A stretch of 64,000 nucleotides of DNA from Streptococcus gallinaceus (GTDB lineage: Bacteria > Bacillota > Bacilli > Lactobacillales > Streptococcaceae). Each line of letters opens with the position of its first letter. The stretch's first letter is position 1. Below, piece by piece: positions 36,057-44,539 of this stretch. The notes below the pieces were generated by a model. It searched no databases. It saw only the letters and a program-made list of their open reading frames with translations, and was not told the DNA's origin. Location: positions 1 through 64,000 of the forward strand of contig NZ_JALJXU010000006.1 in assembly GCF_024170225.1 (NCBI RefSeq), in the 5' to 3' direction. The position numbers and the translations under genes were made by a program.

Positions 36057-36743
36057 ATGAGTAAAGTAGAAATTTCTCCCTCGCTAATGTGTATGAACCT
36101 AGATAAATTTAAAGAAGAAATTACTTTTTTGAATGATAAGGTAGGGTCCTATCACATTGACATTATGGATGGACATTTTGTTCCCAATATCACACTTTCT
36201 CCGTGGTTTGTAGAAGAAGTACGAAAAGTAAGTACAGTTCCAATGTCAGCCCATTTGATGGTGACAGACCAACCCTTCTGGGTTCAGCAAATGATTGATA
36301 TCAAGTGTGAGTGGATCTGTGTGCATGCTGAAGTGATTAACGGACTAGCATTTCGTTTGATTGATCAGATTCATGATGCAGGTTTAAAGGCAGGCGTTGT
36401 CTTGAATCCTGAAACACCTGTTAACAAAATCTTACCTTACATTGATTTGCTAGATAAAGTAACCATTATGACTGTCGATCCAGGTTTTGCAGGACAACGA
36501 TTCTTGGAGTCTACCCTGGACAAGATTGTCGAACTTCGTCAATTACGAGATGAGTATGGTTATTCATATGTCATTGAGATGGATGGTTCATCTAGTCGGA
36601 AAACATTTAAGCAGATTGATACTGCCGGTCCAGATATCTATATTGTTGGTCGTAGTGGCTTGTTTAGCTTGACAGAGAAGATTGAGGATTCGTGGAATAT
36701 CATGTCTCAAGATTACACAGACATGACTGGAAAAAGTTTGTAA
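36057..36743 (+). CDS. D-allulose-6-phosphate 3-epimerase-like protein (AlsE/RPE family)
   Basis: A 228-residue TIM-barrel sugar-phosphate epimerase. The metal site and base are visible in SPSLMCMNL, HIDIMDGHFVPN, SAHLMV and TVDPGFAGQ. Several stretches (SLMCM, FVPNITLSPWFV, ILNPETPV-like, EMDGSSSRKTF) resemble E. coli AlsE more than housekeeping Rpe, as I recall them. AlsE interconverts allulose 6-phosphate and fructose 6-phosphate. Linked to a fructose-type PTS, it suggests allulose (psicose) use. Ribulose-phosphate epimerase activity remains possible. Confidence 0.75.
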   Translation: MSKVEISPSLMCMNLDKFKEEITFLNDKVGSYHIDIMDGHFVPNITLSPWFVEEVRKVSTVPMSAHLMVTDQPFWVQQMIDIKCEWICVHAEVINGLAFRLIDQIHDAGLKAGVVLNPETPVNKILPYIDLLDKVTIMTVDPGFAGQRFLESTLDKIVELRQLRDEYGYSYVIEMDGSSSRKTFKQIDTAGPDIYIVGRSGLFSLTEKIEDSWNIMSQDYTDMTGKSL

Positions 36744-36747
36744 ATTA

Positions 36748-36797
36748 AAAAACGCGAGCAATCGCGTTTTTTTAGTTTGTCTGGAAATGGATGCGGG
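36748..36797. repeat. right direct repeat of the PTS/epimerase island (contains terminator)
   Basis: This copy begins with the hairpin AACGCG/CGCGTT that ends the epimerase operon and continues into the 3' end of the LD-carboxypeptidase gene. It matches 32111-32160 at all but a few positions (one fewer T in the left copy, and substitutions after GTCTGGAAA). Confidence 0.78.
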
Positions 36798-37728
36798 GTG
36801 TGTCGGTGTCGATGCTGACTTGTCCGCCGATGGTGATGGTAAAAAGAGGCTGGGTGTGAGCCATGTCGATGTCGTATAAGACTGGAATAGTTTTGAGAAT
36901 AGGGTGCTTTTCTAGGATAGCGAGCAATCGTTCTTCAGTCATTTGGCATTCTTTTGGGAAGCGTCCGATGAGAACAGCCTGAGGGTTTGGATAGGCTTGT
37001 AGGATAGCGGCCAAGTTGCGAGCGAACTCGATGTAATCATCCACTTCAGCTTCCTCGAGAAAGAGGACGTATTCGTCTGGTTTTGGAGCATAGTCTGTAC
37101 CACGTAGCAGTCCGAATGTGGAGAGATTGCCACCGATGGCAGTACCCTTTGCTTGTCCAGAGGTGTAGACTTTCCATTCAGTTGGGAAAAAATGACGGGG
37201 CTGCCTTGGGTCATACCAAGGGTCGCTAGACCATTGTTTGCTTGGGATGAGGTCATAATTTTCCTGCGTAACCGCATTTAGCCAACTTTGACTCTGGTAG
37301 TCCTGACCTTCTTTCATCTTAAAACTGGAGTAAGATGGTCCCATGTAGGTCGGCATTCCCGTTTTGGCAAAAATCGCATTGAGAATGGCGGTGGTATCTG
37401 AGTAGCCACAGATAATCTTTGGATGCTGTTGAATCAAGTCGTAATCAAGGTAAGGAAGGAGTTCGTTTGAGTTAGAACCACCGATCGTCGCTAATATAGC
37501 GTGGACGGACTCATCTGCAAATGCCTGATGTAAATCTGAAACGCGGCTGTCAATGCTAGCTGAGAAAAAGATGTCATTTTCAAAATAATGCTCCGAAAAG
37601 GACAAGTTAAATCCGAGCTTTTCCAGAGTTTCCTTGGCAGAAATATTGGCTTCGAAACCACCCAGACGCTCAATAGATGAGGATGGACTCAGTACGCGGA
37701 TGTGGTCTCCTTTTTTTAACTTTTTCAT
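36772..37728 (-). CDS. S66-family LD-carboxypeptidase (LdcA/MccF type)
   Basis: A 318-residue serine peptidase of family S66. The nucleophile is Ser in CGYSDTTA near residue 114, and ATIGGSNSNELLPYLD is the conserved oxyanion region. Family members trim the terminal D-Ala from tetrapeptide murein stems or, as MccF, cleave peptide-nucleotide antibiotics. No signal peptide is seen, so cytoplasmic murein recycling or self-immunity fits. It converges on the epimerase operon and diverges from comGA. Confidence 0.85.
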   Translation of the reverse strand: MKKLKKGDHIRVLSPSSSIERLGGFEANISAKETLEKLGFNLSFSEHYFENDIFFSASIDSRVSDLHQAFADESVHAILATIGGSNSNELLPYLDYDLIQQHPKIICGYSDTTAILNAIFAKTGMPTYMGPSYSSFKMKEGQDYQSQSWLNAVTQENYDLIPSKQWSSDPWYDPRQPRHFFPTEWKVYTSGQAKGTAIGGNLSTFGLLRGTDYAPKPDEYVLFLEEAEVDDYIEFARNLAAILQAYPNPQAVLIGRFPKECQMTEERLLAILEKHPILKTIPVLYDIDMAHTQPLFTITIGGQVSIDTDTPRIHFQTN

Positions 37729-37789
37729 AGCAACCTCCTTAAAAATTTTTACTATTTTAACAAAAAAGATTTCAAAAGTAAACTGCGTT

Positions 37790-37797
37790 TTCGAATA
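37790..37797 (+). promoter_or_regulatory. ComX (CIN) box of the comG operon
   Basis: TTCGAATA lies 19 bases before comGA. It differs from the pneumococcal TACGAATA only at the second base and replaces a normal sigma-A promoter. The same core, CGAATA, precedes ssbB. Confidence 0.8.
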
Positions 37798-37816
37798 GTA
37801 TAGTTGAGGAGGTCTT

Positions 37817-38767
37817 ATGGTACAAGATTTAGCTAGAAAAATGATCAGTGAGGCAGTAGAAAAGCAGGTGAGCGATATCTATCTGGTCCCCCGTGAGAAT
37901 GCCTACCAGCTCTATGAACGAAAGTCGGATGGGCGGGCGTTTGTAGGGGAATATGACGAGGTAGCATTCTCATCCTTGATTAGCCATTTTAAGTTTGTTG
38001 CAGGACTCAATGTCGGTGAGAAACGCCGCAGTCAACAGGGGGCTTGTAACTACCATTATGGGAGTGGTGAGGTTGCTCTTCGTTTGTCAACGGTCGGTGA
38101 TTACCGTGGGAAGGAAAGTCTAGTCATCCGTTTTCTTTATGATGGAGAGGACAATCTGAAATTTTGGTTTGATGCAGTCGAGCGGTTAAGTGAACATATC
38201 AAAGGACGAGGGCTTTATCTTTTTTCGGGTCCGGTTGGCTCGGGAAAGACAACGCTTATGTATCATTTAGCCCAGTTGAAGTTTCCTGACCAGCAGATTT
38301 TGACCATCGAAGACCCTGTGGAAATCAAGCACCCAGACATGTTGCAGTTGCAAATCAACGAGGCCATCGGTGGAACCTATGACAATCTCATTAAATTATC
38401 GCTTCGGCACCGACCAGATCTTCTCATTATCGGGGAAATCCGCGATGAGGAAACGGCGCGTGCGGTTATTCGAGCAAGCTTGACGGGTGCGACTGTCTTT
38501 TCAACCGTTCACGCTAAGAGTATCTCTGGCGTTTATACGAGGATGCTGGAATTTGGCATCTCAGAGGCTGAGCTGGACAATTGTTTACAGGGGATTACCT
38601 ACCAGCGTTTGATAGAAGGAAAGGGGATGGTGGATTATGCCAGTGACGGCTACCAAGAACATCAGCCGCAAGAGTGGAATGAGCAAATTGATGCGCTTCT
38701 TGCAGCAGGACATATCAGTCTTCGCCAAGCGGAAACCGAAAAAATTACCTTTAACAAGACAACGTAA
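37817..38767 (+). CDS. comGA: ComGA, competence pilus assembly ATPase
   Basis: A 316-residue GspE/PilB-type ATPase that powers assembly of the DNA-uptake pilus at the inner face of the membrane. Walker A is GPVGSGKTT near residues 137-145; the Asp box (TIEDPVE), Walker B (LLIIGEIRDEETA) and His box (STVHAKS) follow. It is the first gene of the comGA-GG operon (also named comY or cgl) and is controlled by the CIN box, so it should be made only in competent cells. Confidence 0.94.
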   Translation: MVQDLARKMISEAVEKQVSDIYLVPRENAYQLYERKSDGRAFVGEYDEVAFSSLISHFKFVAGLNVGEKRRSQQGACNYHYGSGEVALRLSTVGDYRGKESLVIRFLYDGEDNLKFWFDAVERLSEHIKGRGLYLFSGPVGSGKTTLMYHLAQLKFPDQQILTIEDPVEIKHPDMLQLQINEAIGGTYDNLIKLSLRHRPDLLIIGEIRDEETARAVIRASLTGATVFSTVHAKSISGVYTRMLEFGISEAELDNCLQGITYQRLIEGKGMVDYASDGYQEHQPQEWNEQIDALLAAGHISLRQAETEKITFNKTT

Positions 38768-39716
38768 AGTCATTGAACTCTTCAATAATCTGTTTGACAG
38801 TGGATTTCATCTGGGAGAAGTGGTTGATTTTTTGAAGAGGAGTCAGTTGCTGGCAGACCAGTATACACAGATTCTATCTGACGGATTACTAGCGGGTAAG
38901 CCTTTTTCGCAGCTACTAGCAGATTTGCAATTTTCAGATGCTGTTGTGACCCAAGTTGCTCTGTCTGAAATTCATGGCAATACGCATCTTAGTTTGTCGA
39001 AAATTCAAGAGTACCTGAGTAATCTGGACCAAGTCCGCAAGAAGTTGGTGGAAGTGGTGACCTATCCACTAATCCTTCTCGGCTTTCTCATCGTGATTAT
39101 GCTAGGATTGAAAAATTACCTCCTGCCACAAATGGAAAAGGGAAATGTAGCCACTTGGTTGATTCCCCATCTGCCGACGGTTTTCTTGGGAATGCTGGTG
39201 CTGATTGGACTTTTAGCTCTGCTTTTTGTCTGGTGGTATCGGAAAACAGCTAAGATTCAAGTCTATACCCGACTTGCTCGGCTGCCTTTTGTGGGAATAT
39301 TGATACAGACCTATCTGACAGCCTATTATGCGCGTGAGTGGGGAAATCTCATCGGACAAGGACTTGAAATGACTCAGATATTGGCGATCATGCAGGAGCA
39401 GTCGGCTTCCCTTTTTCAAGAAATCGGACGAGACATGGAAATTGCCTTGTCAAATGGTCAGAGTTTTCATGACCACATCAAGACCTATTCCTTTTTCAAA
39501 AAAGAGCTCAGCTTAATGATTGAATATGGGCAGGTAAAATCGAAACTAGGCAGTGAGTTAGTCCTCTATGCTGATGAATGTTGGGAAGAATTTTTCCGTC
39601 GCATTCAAGCCAGTATGCAACTCATTCAACCCTTGGTTTTTATTGGAGTTGCTCTGATGATTGTGTTGATTTATGCGGCTATGCTGCTGCCAATTTACCA
39701 AAATATGGAGATGTAA
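38679..39716 (+). CDS. comGB: ComGB, competence pilus membrane platform protein
   Basis: A roughly 345-residue polytopic GspF-family protein that anchors the pilus assembly motor. GspF repeats and three hydrophobic helices are visible (VTYPLILLGFLIVIMLGLKNYL region; a long pair near 170-200; the C-terminal helix). The start is uncertain: ATG 38679, ATG 38691 or TTG 38700 are all possible, since the gene overlaps comGA and no strong ribosome site is seen. Confidence 0.9.
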   Translation: MSKLMRFLQQDISVFAKRKPKKLPLTRQRKVIELFNNLFDSGFHLGEVVDFLKRSQLLADQYTQILSDGLLAGKPFSQLLADLQFSDAVVTQVALSEIHGNTHLSLSKIQEYLSNLDQVRKKLVEVVTYPLILLGFLIVIMLGLKNYLLPQMEKGNVATWLIPHLPTVFLGMLVLIGLLALLFVWWYRKTAKIQVYTRLARLPFVGILIQTYLTAYYAREWGNLIGQGLEMTQILAIMQEQSASLFQEIGRDMEIALSNGQSFHDHIKTYSFFKKELSLMIEYGQVKSKLGSELVLYADECWEEFFRRIQASMQLIQPLVFIGVALMIVLIYAAMLLPIYQNMEM

Positions 39717-39717
39717 T

Positions 39718-40032
39718 ATGAAACGATTGTTAAAAATGAAAGCTAAAGCCTTCACTTTAGTAGAAATGTTAGTTGTACTGGTTATCATCAGTGTTCTTTT
39801 GCTCCTCTTCGTACCGAATCTTAGCCAACAAAAAGACAAAGTCAAGGAAACAGGTGCAGCGGCGGTTATCAAGGTTGTTGAGAGTCAGGCAGAACTTTAC
39901 GAACTCTACAATATGGGAGATGCGAGCTTGGCAAAATTGGTAGAGAGCGGCTCGATCACTAGCGAGCAGTCACAAACCTACAAGGAATACTATGCAAAAC
40001 ACAAGGGACAGTCAGCCAGTGTTGCGCCGTAA
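39718..40032 (+). CDS. comGC: ComGC, major competence pilin
   Basis: A 104-residue type IV-like prepilin. A short basic leader is cut by PilD/ComC before the helix AFTLVEMLVVLVIISVLLLL, with the invariant Glu five residues after the cleavage site. It is the main subunit of the DNA-uptake pilus. ATG 39718 follows a GGAG site one base after the comGB stop; the longer frame lies inside comGB. Confidence 0.93.
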   Translation: MKRLLKMKAKAFTLVEMLVVLVIISVLLLLFVPNLSQQKDKVKETGAAAVIKVVESQAELYELYNMGDASLAKLVESGSITSEQSQTYKEYYAKHKGQSASVAP

Positions 40033-40426
40033 ACTAGCTGCCTTTACCCTGCTAGAAAGTCTCTTAACCCTATTTGTTACAAGCTTTTTAGCGGTTGCTT
40101 TGTCAGGTTCAGTTCAAACAGTTTTTCATCAGGTGGAGGAACAACTCTTCTTTTTGGAATTTGAACAGGTTTATAAAAATAGTCAGCGTTTGGCGGTGAC
40201 CTCTCAGCAAGCTGTGCAGCTGACTGTTGATCAGGATGGAGTGAAAAATGGATTTCAGCAGGTAAAACTTCCTCGGACGGTTCAGTTGGTTCGCGGAGCT
40301 GTGATTGATTTTGATAAAAAGGGTGGAAATTCTTCTTTAGCAAAATTAGAGTTTCAGATAGGAGAGAAACGGGTCTATTATCAGTTGTATATGGGGAGTG
40401 GTCGTTATAAAAAGTCGGAAAAATAA
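39992..40426 (+). CDS. comGD: ComGD, minor competence pseudopilin
   Basis: A 144-residue minor pilin with leader and helix AAFTLLESLLTLFVTSFLAVAL (residues about 16-37, shown in part: FTLLESLLTLF). Minor pilins prime pilus assembly. Its start overlaps the comGC end by 41 bases, so the genes are translationally coupled. Confidence 0.88.
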   Translation: MQNTRDSQPVLRRKLAAFTLLESLLTLFVTSFLAVALSGSVQTVFHQVEEQLFFLEFEQVYKNSQRLAVTSQQAVQLTVDQDGVKNGFQQVKLPRTVQLVRGAVIDFDKKGGNSSLAKLEFQIGEKRVYYQLYMGSGRYKKSEK

Positions 40427-40691
40427 GGCCTATATTTTGCTGGAAAGTTTGATGTCACTGGGGATTTTGGCAATGGTTGTCAGCTTGTTTTTGTCGGCGA
40501 TTGACCTTTCTAGGCAGAGACAGGAGAGCATGATAAAAGAGCAGGAGTTGTATAATGTGATGAAAATGGCGGTGCAGACCAGACAGGCTCATTTGGAAAA
40601 GAATGGCCTTTCCGTCCAGGTTGAGCGCAATCAGCATAAAATACAAGTTTTTAGCCAAGGAAAGGAGATTATTCTTGTGGAAAAAGACTAA
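40398..40691 (+). CDS. comGE: ComGE, minor competence pseudopilin
   Basis: A 97-residue pilin-like protein with a leader ending in NKAYILLESLMSLGILAMVV, where the Glu at +5 is kept. It overlaps comGD by 29 bases. Position in the operon supports the name. Confidence 0.85.
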   Translation: MVVIKSRKNKAYILLESLMSLGILAMVVSLFLSAIDLSRQRQESMIKEQELYNVMKMAVQTRQAHLEKNGLSVQVERNQHKIQVFSQGKEIILVEKD

Positions 40692-41115
40692 GAAAATGGC
40701 AGCTTTTACCTTGTTGGAATGTCTGATTTCCTTATTTGTCTTGTCAGGAAGCGTCTTGGTTTTTGAAGGATTGACACGTCTGTTGCGCCAGGATATGCAC
40801 TATCAGACGAAGAATATTGACCGAGATTGGCAGGTCTTTTCGGAACAATTTCGGAGCGAATTAGACGGTGTACGGTTGCAGAAAGTTGAGAATCAGCGAC
40901 TTTATGTCGAAAAAAACAAGCAGGAACTCGCTTTTGGTTTGTCCAAGTCGGATGATTTTCGGAAAACCAACCAAAAGGGGCAGGGTTATCAGCCCATGCT
41001 TTATGGACTCAGGGATGTATTTATGAGGCAAGAGGGAAAATTAGTCGAAATCGAATTTTCTTTTGAGAATGGTAAAAAACGGAGTTTTGTTTATGATTTT
41101 ACAGAAAAAAGTTAG
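40675..41115 (+). CDS. comGF: ComGF, minor competence pseudopilin
   Basis: A 146-residue pilin-like protein with MAAFTLLECLISLFVLSG near its N-terminus. The likely start is TTG 40675, because AAAGGAG (40661-40667) is 7 bases upstream; ATG 40696 (MAAFTLLEC) lacks a ribosome site. It overlaps comGE by 17 bases. Confidence 0.85.
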   Translation: MWKKTKKMAAFTLLECLISLFVLSGSVLVFEGLTRLLRQDMHYQTKNIDRDWQVFSEQFRSELDGVRLQKVENQRLYVEKNKQELAFGLSKSDDFRKTNQKGQGYQPMLYGLRDVFMRQEGKLVEIEFSFENGKKRSFVYDFTEKS

Positions 41116-41428
41116 TGGTGGCATCCTGCTTTATACCCTACTCATGCTAGCGGTCTTTAGTTTCTTGCTACAATTCTATTTGCGAAATCAAAACGCTCTC
41201 GCGCAAGAGCATATGGCGAGTCGCAATAGTAGCCAAGCTTATCTGATGGCGCAGCTGACGCGTGACAATGTAGATTTGAAAAATGCAAGCAATCAGCAGG
41301 GAAAATTGGTCTTTACAGATGGAGAAAGTCGCTACCAGCAAACGGACCAGCAGCTTGAAGTTGTTGTTAGCCTCAAATCAGGACCAACCTACCAGTACTT
41401 CTTTCCTTTATATGGCGAAAAAAAGTGA
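41093..41428 (+). CDS. comGG: ComGG, minor competence pilin-like protein
   Basis: A 111-residue protein with one N-terminal helix (GGILLYTLLMLAVFSFLLQF) and a soluble tail. It is the seventh and last comG gene and overlaps comGF by 23 bases. ComGG is not always cleaved like a standard prepilin, and no clear Glu+5 is seen here either. Confidence 0.82.
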   Translation: MILQKKVSGGILLYTLLMLAVFSFLLQFYLRNQNALAQEHMASRNSSQAYLMAQLTRDNVDLKNASNQQGKLVFTDGESRYQQTDQQLEVVVSLKSGPTYQYFFPLYGEKK

Positions 41429-41447
41429 AATTTGGTATCATAAATAT

Positions 41448-42401
41448 ATGAATTTTGAAAAAATTGAACAGGCTTATGATCTGCTATTAGAAAACGTCCA
41501 AACCATCCAAAACGCTCTGTCAACCAATATCTACGATGCCATGATTGAGCAAAATGCAGCTTATTTGAGCACGGAAAGTGACTCAGAAATTGTCCTAGCC
41601 AACAATCAAAAACTGAAAAGTCTCAACCTGTCCGCTGAAGAGTGGCGCAGGGCTTTTCAATTTTTATTTATCAAGGCTAATCAAACGGAGCCTCTCCAGT
41701 ACAATCACCAGTTTACCCCAGACAGCATCGGCTTTATTTTGACTTTTTTACTGGATAACTTAGTGCTAGCCAAGGATGTTACCGTATTAGAAATCGGTTC
41801 TGGTACGGGAAATCTGGCGCAGACCATTCTCAATCATAGCCTGAAACAGCTAGATTACCTAGGAATCGAGGTCGACGACCTCTTGATTGATTTATCAGCC
41901 AGCATTGCAGATGTTGTCGGTAGCCAAATGAGTTTTGCCCAAGGTGATGCGGTACGTCCACAGATTTTGAAAGAAAGTCAAGTGATTATCAGCGACCTGC
42001 CGATTGGCTATTATCCGGATGACAAGATTGCACAGCGATATGACGTGGCGAGCAGTCAAGAACATACCTACGCCCACCATTTGCTCATGGAACAATCGCT
42101 CAAATATCTGGAGCAAGAAGGCTACGCTATTTTCTTAGCGCCGAATGACCTCTTGACTAGCCCGCAGAGCGACTTGTTGAAAAAATGGTTGACTAGTCAT
42201 GCCAGTGTGGTAGCTATGATTGCCTTACCGGCTAGTCTTTTTGGGACACAAAGCATGGCAAAATCTATTTTTGTCTTACAGAAAAAAACGGAAAATCCAT
42301 CTCAAACATTTGTCTACCCACTTCAAGATTTGCAGGATGCCAAGGCCTTGCAGGAATTCACAAACAATTTTAAAAAATGGCATGAAGGACATGCAAAGTA
42401 A
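41448..42401 (+). CDS. class I SAM-dependent methyltransferase, YtxK-like
   Basis: A 317-residue protein with SAM motif I LEIGSGTGNLAQTI (near residue 108) and a catalytic-loop-like SDLPIGYYP (near 183), resembling N6-adenine methylases. It regularly lies between comGG and ackA in streptococci; its target is unknown. ATG 41448 has no obvious ribosome site, and a TATCAT hexamer lies just upstream, so a leaderless transcript is possible. Confidence 0.82.
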   Translation: MNFEKIEQAYDLLLENVQTIQNALSTNIYDAMIEQNAAYLSTESDSEIVLANNQKLKSLNLSAEEWRRAFQFLFIKANQTEPLQYNHQFTPDSIGFILTFLLDNLVLAKDVTVLEIGSGTGNLAQTILNHSLKQLDYLGIEVDDLLIDLSASIADVVGSQMSFAQGDAVRPQILKESQVIISDLPIGYYPDDKIAQRYDVASSQEHTYAHHLLMEQSLKYLEQEGYAIFLAPNDLLTSPQSDLLKKWLTSHASVVAMIALPASLFGTQSMAKSIFVLQKKTENPSQTFVYPLQDLQDAKALQEFTNNFKKWHEGHAK

Positions 42402-42448
42402 GTGAAATTTTGATATACTTATGAGGAAAACGCTTAAAGGGGAAAATT

Positions 42449-43645
42449 ATGTCTAAAACAATTGCAATCAATGCAGGTAGCTCTAGTTTGAAATGGCAAC
42501 TTTATCAAATGCCAGAAGAAGGAGTTCTTGCAAAAGGCTTGATTGAGCGTATCGGTCTAGGAGACTCAATCTCAACAGTTAAATTTGGAAAAGAAGAAGA
42601 CCAACAAATCTTGGATATTCCAGACCATGTTGTGGCAGTAAAAATTTTGTTAGAAGACCTATTGAAACACGGCATCATCTCTGATTTTGCAGAGATTACA
42701 GGTGTTGGTCACCGTGTCGTTGCGGGTGGTGAGTACTTCAAAGAGTCAGCTTTGGTTGATGAAAAAGTTATCGAGCAAGTAGAGGAATTGTCACTTCTTG
42801 CACCGCTTCACAATCCAGGTGCAGCAGCTGGTATCCGTGCTTTCAGAGATATCTTGCCAGATATTACAAGTGTCGTGGTGTTTGATACATCATTCCACAC
42901 AACACTTCCAAAATATGCTTACATGTATCCAATTCCTCAAAAATATTACACAGAGAACAAGGTTCGTAAGTATGGTGCACACGGAACAAGTCACAAATAT
43001 GTCGCACAAGAAGCTGCGAAAATGTTGGGCCGTCCATTAGAAGAATTGAAATTAATTACAGCTCATATCGGGAACGGTGTATCTATCACAGCTAACTACC
43101 ATGGTGAGTCTGTTGATACATCAATGGGCTTCACACCACTTGCAGGTCCTATGATGGGAACTCGTTCAGGGGACATTGACCCAGCTATCATTCCATACTT
43201 GATTGCACAAGACCCTGAGTTGAAAGATGCAGCTGATGTTGTCAACATGCTTAACAAAAAATCAGGTCTTGCTGGAGTTTCAGGTGGATTTAGCGATATG
43301 CGTGATATCGAAGCAGGTATTCAAGCTAAAAATCCTGATGCAATGTTGGCTTACAACATCTTTATCGACCGTATCAAGAAATTTATCGGTCAATACTTCG
43401 CTGTCTTAAATGGTGCAGACGCTATCGTCTTCACAGCAGGTATGGGTGAAAATGCCTACTTGATGCGTCAAGACGTGATTGCAGGTTTGTCATGGTTTGG
43501 TATGGAAATCGATCCTGAGAAAAATGTATTCGGCTACCGTGGCGACATCACAACTCCTGAATCAAAAGTCAAAGTATTGGTTATCTCAACAGATGAAGAG
43601 TTGATGATTGCCCGTGACGTTGAAAAATTGAAAAATAGTAAATAA
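42449..43645 (+). CDS. ackA: acetate kinase
   Basis: A 398-residue enzyme that converts acetyl phosphate and ADP to acetate and ATP. Family marks are [12 protein letters not shown] at the N-terminus, [20 protein letters not shown] and [11 protein letters not shown]. It is the ATP-yielding end of mixed-acid fermentation and pairs with glycyl-radical pyruvate cleavage elsewhere in the genome. GAGGAAAACGCTTAAA just upstream (42423-42438) resembles a cre site; CcpA activation of ackA is known in Gram-positives. Confidence 0.97.
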   Translation: MSKTIAINAGSSSLKWQLYQMPEEGVLAKGLIERIGLGDSISTVKFGKEEDQQILDIPDHVVAVKILLEDLLKHGIISDFAEITGVGHRVVAGGEYFKESALVDEKVIEQVEELSLLAPLHNPGAAAGIRAFRDILPDITSVVVFDTSFHTTLPKYAYMYPIPQKYYTENKVRKYGAHGTSHKYVAQEAAKMLGRPLEELKLITAHIGNGVSITANYHGESVDTSMGFTPLAGPMMGTRSGDIDPAIIPYLIAQDPELKDAADVVNMLNKKSGLAGVSGGFSDMRDIEAGIQAKNPDAMLAYNIFIDRIKKFIGQYFAVLNGADAIVFTAGMGENAYLMRQDVIAGLSWFGMEIDPEKNVFGYRGDITTPESKVKVLVISTDEELMIARDVEKLKNSK

Positions 43646-43652
43646 TAAAAAA

Positions 43653-43684
43653 GAGAGGACTAGCTTATACTAGTCTTCTTTTTT
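43653..43684 (+). terminator. ackA terminator
   Basis: AGAGGACTAG pairs with CTAGTCTTCT and is followed by T6. Confidence 0.88.
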
Positions 43685-43690
43685 GCAATC

Positions 43691-43710
43691 AAAAAGCCCC
43701 AGTAAGGGGC
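43691..43710 (-). terminator. terminator of the secreted repeat protein gene
   Basis: On the minus strand GCCCC-TTACT-GGGGC runs into T5. It lies back to back with the ackA terminator. Confidence 0.85.
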
Positions 43711-43717
43711 AATATTC

Positions 43718-44434
43718 TTAGTTGAAAAAGTCTACAGAGTAGAAAGTGGCACCATTTGATGTTTTTAGTTCGACAACTTCATAATCTTGATATTGGTGGA
43801 ATTCAGAACTTGGGTCATTGAGTGCATCTTCGGCAACCCATGCAGCATCATCACTTCGAAGGAAGAGCCATTCAGAGTTACCAAGATCACCAGCTATGAT
43901 GTCTGCATTTGGATCGAAATATTGGGTACGGATTTGTTTGCCAATTGCAGTACCTTTGAACTTAACTCCTTCTTGTCTCCAACCGTGACGAGGAAGGACA
44001 TTGTATTCATTAGCATCCGTTGTCCAGTGGTGCAATCCACGTAGTTTTGGATTGTAGACACGGTAAATATTTGTTTCACCACCTGAATAAAAGACAGGTT
44101 TACCGTTGTTGTCTTTTGTCCAACCGTGTCGGCTTGTTAAGACGTTTACTTCATTGAGGTCAGAAGTGTAAAGGTGGTTCTGCAGACCACGATTGTAGAG
44201 GCGATAGACAGGTGTTCCTTGATCGGGAGCTACCCAACCATCTCCTTCATACCCCCATCCGCGATCGAAGAAAAGGACGTCGCGTTCATTGGCATCTGTC
44301 GTATAGAGGTGTTCGCCGTTACGTGGATTGTAGAGCCGATAGACATATGAGTCGGCGCTTACCATCGAAGCCGTTAGTAGCAGTGCTCCTGCCGTTAAAG
44401 AAAGTAATAGTGCTTTAAAAAAGTTCTTTTTCAT
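43718..44434 (-). CDS. secreted protein with DUF5648-type YRLYNP repeats
   Basis: A 238-residue exported protein. The signal peptide MKKNFFKALLLSLTAGALL is cut after VSA-DS near residue 27. Three repeats of about 40 residues follow, each with YRLYNP/R-H-LYT-D-NE-V-HGW spacing (VYRLYNPRNGEHLYTTDANE; VYRLYNRGLQNHLYTSDLNE; IYRVYNPKLRGLHHWTTDANE, all near 29-150). This is the DUF5648 module often fused to secreted hydrolases. The last 80 residues match nothing I know. The start ATG 44434 has AAAGGAG; no sorting signal is seen, so it is probably released. Confidence 0.82.
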   Translation of the reverse strand: MKKNFFKALLLSLTAGALLLTASMVSADSYVYRLYNPRNGEHLYTTDANERDVLFFDRGWGYEGDGWVAPDQGTPVYRLYNRGLQNHLYTSDLNEVNVLTSRHGWTKDNNGKPVFYSGGETNIYRVYNPKLRGLHHWTTDANEYNVLPRHGWRQEGVKFKGTAIGKQIRTQYFDPNADIIAGDLGNSEWLFLRSDDAAWVAEDALNDPSSEFHQYQDYEVVELKTSNGATFYSVDFFN

Positions 44435-44513
44435 ATTTTCTCCTTTTGTATATATATTATACGCTTTCATTATAGCTTAATATATAGGAGTAGTCAATTT
44501 TTTCTGAATGTGT

Positions 44514-44519
44514 TAAAAT
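44514..44519 (+). promoter_or_regulatory. folT promoter -10
   Basis: TGTTAAAAT is an extended -10 (TAAAAT at 44514-44519), which would start RNA near 44526, just before the riboswitch. Confidence 0.6.
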
Positions 44520-44539
44520 GGAACAGCAAAGCAATTTGC

